This document shows, in pieces, positions 61,429 to 64,000 of a DNA stretch of 64,000 nt. A program made the position numbers and the translations under genes. This stretch comes from Rhodovulum adriaticum (GTDB taxonomy: Bacteria > Pseudomonadota > Alphaproteobacteria > Rhodobacterales > Rhodobacteraceae). Position 1 is the first letter of the stretch. The number at the start of each line of letters is the position of its first letter. The notes below the pieces were generated by a model, which saw nothing but the letters and a program-made list of their open reading frames with translations, was not told the origin of the DNA and did not search any database. The stretch covers positions 62,001-126,000 of the forward strand of contig NZ_SLXL01000004.1 of the NCBI RefSeq assembly GCF_004345735.1, given 5' to 3'.

Positions 61429-62481
61429 ATGGCGACTGGTTCTCTGACGATCGATCTCGACGCGCTGATGCGCAATTGGCAGGCCCTGAACCGGGCCAGC
61501 GGCCCGAACGTGGAAAGCGGTGCCGTGGTCAAGGCCGACGGCTATGGCCTGGGCGCGGGGCGCGTGGCACAGGCCCTGGCACAGGCGGGGGCGCGGCGCT
61601 TTTTCGTGGCCGTCGCCGAAGAGGGCGCAGCGGTGCGCCAGGCACTGGGGCCTGGCCCCGAAATCTGCGTGTTTTCCGGCCATATGCCCGGCGATGCGGA
61701 CATGATCCGCGACCTGAACCTTGTTCCGATGCTGAACTCGGTCGAACAGTTGACCGGCCATATGGAGGCCCTGCCGGGCCATCCGTTCGGCATCCAGCTG
61801 GACACGGGCATGAACCGTCTGGGGATGGAACCCGCTGAATGGGCCGCGGTGGCAGAGATCGCCCTGGCCGCCGGGCCGGAGCTGATCATGAGCCACCTAG
61901 CCTGCGCCGACACGCCGGACGATCCGATGAACGCCCGGCAACTCAAGGTCTTTCGCGAGTTGACCGAGGGGTGCGGCGTGCCGCGCTCCCTCTCTGCGAC
62001 CGGCGGCATCCTGCTGGGCCGCAACTATCATTTCGAGGTCACCCGTCCCGGCGTGGGCATCTATGGCGGCGATCCCTTCGTCGAGGCCGCGCCGGTGGCC
62101 TACCTGTCGCTGCCCGTCATCCAGACCCGCGAGGTCGAGCCGGGCGAAAGCGCCGGTTACGGCTGCACCTGGACCGCCGGGGATACCTGCCGCCTGGCCA
62201 CGGTTGCCGCCGGATACGCCGACGGGCTGTTCCGCGCGATGGGCAATCGCGGCCACATGTTCCACGAAGGCGTCCCCTGCCCCATCGTCGGGCGCGTGTC
62301 GATGGACCTAATTACCGTCGATATTTCCCACCTGTCGGTGATCCCCGAGGCGCTGGAAATCCTGGGGGCCGATCAGACCGTGGACGATGTGGCCGACGCG
62401 GCCGGTACGATCGGGTATGAAATCCTGACCTCCCTTGGGCAACGCTATACCCGCAGCTACGCGGGGGGACCGGGGGCATGA
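61429..62481 (+). CDS. alr: Alanine racemase
   Basis: 350-aa PLP enzyme making D-alanine for peptidoglycan. PLP Lys35 in [11 protein letters not shown], the catalytic Tyr in [22 protein letters not shown] and [14 protein letters not shown] 61429 has AAGGCGG upstream; a GTG seven codons earlier is possible. Its stop overlaps mlaE (ATGA). Confidence 0.95.
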   Translation: MATGSLTIDLDALMRNWQALNRASGPNVESGAVVKADGYGLGAGRVAQALAQAGARRFFVAVAEEGAAVRQALGPGPEICVFSGHMPGDADMIRDLNLVPMLNSVEQLTGHMEALPGHPFGIQLDTGMNRLGMEPAEWAAVAEIALAAGPELIMSHLACADTPDDPMNARQLKVFRELTEGCGVPRSLSATGGILLGRNYHFEVTRPGVGIYGGDPFVEAAPVAYLSLPVIQTREVEPGESAGYGCTWTAGDTCRLATVAAGYADGLFRAMGNRGHMFHEGVPCPIVGRVSMDLITVDISHLSVIPEALEILGADQTVDDVADAAGTIGYEILTSLGQRYTRSYAGGPGA

Positions 62482-63257
62482 TCCTGGCGCCCGTCGCCGC
62501 GCTTGGCCGCTCGACCCTGTCGGGGCTGGCTGCGCTGGGGCGGATCGGGCTGTTCTGCATCGCCACGCTGGCCGCGCTGGTACGCCCACCCTTCTACATC
62601 CGCGAATTCGGCCATGCGCTGTGGACCATCGGCTATAACAGCCTGCCGGTGGTGGGCCTGACCGCTTTTTTCACCGGCGGCGCGCTCGCCTTGCAGATCT
62701 ACGAGGGCGGCTCGCGGTTCAACGCGGGGCAGGTCGTGCCCTCTATCGTGGCGATCGGCATGACGCGCGAACTGGGGCCGGTGCTGGGCGCGCTGATGGT
62801 GGCCGCCAGGGTGGCCTCTTCCATCGCGGCGGAAATCGGCACGATGAAGGTGACCGAACAGATCGACGCGCTGGTGACGCTGTCCACCGACCCGATGCGC
62901 TATCTGACCGTGCCGCGCGTTCTGGCCGCGACCCTGTGCCTGCCGGTGCTGGTGGCGATGGGCGATTCCATCGGGATTTTCGGCGGTTACGTCGTGGGCA
63001 CCGGGCGGCTGGATTTGAATGCCGCCGCCTATCTGGAAAACACCGTCGAGTATCTGGAGCCATGGGACGTGACCTCGGGCCTGATCAAGGGGGCGGTGTT
63101 CGGCTTCATCGTAGCGGTGGTCGGCTGCTATTTCGGAATGAACTCTGGCCGCGGGGCGCAGGGCGTGGGCCGGGCCACGAAATCGGCGGTGGTCACGGCC
63201 TCGGTCCTGATCCTGGCGGCCAACTACCTGCTGACAGAGCTGTTCTTTAGCGCATGA
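62478..63257 (+). CDS. mlaE: MlaE-type ABC permease (phospholipid/toluene tolerance)
   Basis: 259-aa inner-membrane permease of the MlaFEDB lipid-trafficking system that maintains outer-membrane asymmetry. MlaE signature [24 protein letters not shown] and several hydrophobic helices; [15 protein letters not shown] is the coupling region. ATG overlaps the alr stop, and its TGA overlaps the mlaF ATG. Confidence 0.95.
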   Translation: MILAPVAALGRSTLSGLAALGRIGLFCIATLAALVRPPFYIREFGHALWTIGYNSLPVVGLTAFFTGGALALQIYEGGSRFNAGQVVPSIVAIGMTRELGPVLGALMVAARVASSIAAEIGTMKVTEQIDALVTLSTDPMRYLTVPRVLAATLCLPVLVAMGDSIGIFGGYVVGTGRLDLNAAAYLENTVEYLEPWDVTSGLIKGAVFGFIVAVVGCYFGMNSGRGAQGVGRATKSAVVTASVLILAANYLLTELFFSA

Positions 63258-64000
63258 TTGAACTTGTCGACCTGCACAAGGCCTTTGGCGCCAACCGGGT
63301 CCTGCGGGGCGTGAACCTGCATGTCCCCAAGGGCAAGAGCATGGTCATCATCGGCGGGTCGGGGACCGGGAAATCGGTTCTGCTGAAGTGCATCCTGGGG
63401 CTGGTCAAACCCGACGCGGGCCAGATCCTGATCCAGGGCAAAGACACGGCCAAGGCCGATCGCGACGCGTTCCTGGCCCGTTTTGGCATGCTGTTCCAGG
63501 GCGGTGCACTGTTCGACAGCCTCAGCGTCTGGCAGAACGTGGCGTTTCGCCTGCTGCGCGGGACACAGAAACGCCCCCGGGCCGAGGCCCGGGAGATCGC
63601 CATCGAAAAACTGCGCCGCGTCGGCCTGAAACCCGAGGTCGCCGACCTGTACCCGGCGGAATTGTCGGGCGGCATGCAGAAACGCGTAGGCCTGGCCCGC
63701 GCCATCGCAGCGGACCCCGAGATCATCTTTTTCGACGAACCCACCACCGGGCTGGACCCGATCATGGCCGGCGTCATCAACGAGCTGATCCGCGAAATCG
63801 TGGTGGAAATGGGCGCCACGGCAATGACCATCACCCATGACATGTCCTCGGTCCGCGCCATCGCCGATGACGTGGCGATGCTGCATGACGGGGTGATCCA
63901 GTGGACCGGGCCGGTCGGCCGGATGGACGCGTCCGGCGACCCCTATCTGGACCAGTTCATCCATGGCCGCGCCGAAGGGCCGATCGAGGCGGTGCGGTAG
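63254..64000 (+). CDS. mlaF: MlaF-type ABC ATPase
   Basis: 248-aa ATPase partner of MlaE. Walker A GGSGTGKSVLLK (about 34-45), Q-loop FQGGALFDSLSVWQNV, signature LSGGMQKRVGLARAIA, Walker B IIFFDEPTTGLDP and the switch His in ITHDMSS. Its stop codon occupies the last three bases of the window; an mlaD substrate-binding gene would be expected next or elsewhere. Confidence 0.96.
   Translation: MIELVDLHKAFGANRVLRGVNLHVPKGKSMVIIGGSGTGKSVLLKCILGLVKPDAGQILIQGKDTAKADRDAFLARFGMLFQGGALFDSLSVWQNVAFRLLRGTQKRPRAEAREIAIEKLRRVGLKPEVADLYPAELSGGMQKRVGLARAIAADPEIIFFDEPTTGLDPIMAGVINELIREIVVEMGATAMTITHDMSSVRAIADDVAMLHDGVIQWTGPVGRMDASGDPYLDQFIHGRAEGPIEAVR

Overview
This window is a gene-dense, high-GC stretch of a chromosome from a member of the Rhodobacterales (Alphaproteobacteria). 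Supporting signs are the lptFG-lptD-surA-pdxA-rsmA and prfA-prmC-DUF4167 gene orders, zapA with a coiled-coil partner, a form II RuBisCO operon with an adjacent cbbR, and a recurring intergenic element of the type GGGTATTTNNNCCAAGAAGA. Genes for making glucosylglycerol and for degrading ectoine point to a marine or otherwise salt-exposed host, and the cbb genes to an autotrophic or photoheterotrophic (purple bacterial) lifestyle. Genus is not resolvable. No tRNA, rRNA, CRISPR array, prophage or insertion sequence was seen.

Layout. 1-6.6 kb: the start of an exported-protein gene, thiC with its TPP riboswitch, hmuS, tex and galU. 6.6-12 kb: an unusual 23-bp tandem repeat and a 0.6-kb gene-free interval, then gpsA-HAD phosphatase-ggpS, read as a glucosylglycerol (compatible solute) operon, and a chromate transporter. 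12-19 kb: zapA and a coiled-coil gene, a 47-aa membrane peptide gene, coaD, a LysR gene divergent from mmsA, a lytic transglycosylase, holC and pepA. 19-26.3 kb: lptF-lptG-lptD-surA-pdxA-rsmA, an outer-membrane biogenesis operon with mostly overlapping start and stop codons. 26.3-31.6 kb: prfA-prmC-DUF4167, DUF1499, mazG and an orphan iron-binding periplasmic protein.

31.6-46.9 kb is the Calvin-Benson-Bassham region: cbbR divergent from fbp-prkB-tkt-gap-pgk-fba-cbbM-rpe, ended by a clear hairpin terminator. A second tightly coupled operon follows: an exported metallo-beta-lactamase-fold protein with a damaged metal motif, a thioredoxin-fold protein, phosphoglycolate phosphatase, cbbY, and after a short hairpin a DUF442/sulfide:quinone-oxidoreductase-like fusion. 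The pgk copy here lacks the two lysines of the nucleotide-side GGAKVxxK motif.

46.9-53.2 kb is best read as ectoine catabolism: aminotransferase (doeD-like), semialdehyde dehydrogenase (doeC-like) and an Lrp/AsnC regulator (doeX-like) diverge from ectoine hydrolase doeA. DoeA is followed directly by an ArgE-like M20 deacetylase where the unrelated DoeB would be expected. 53.2-64 kb is mostly housekeeping: selO, fur, an EamA exporter, eno, a 63-aa gene, pyrC, pyrE, dnaB (with DnaA-box-like sites upstream), alr and mlaE-mlaF; the window ends exactly at the mlaF stop codon.

All assignments come from reading translated sequence and motifs; no database search was run.
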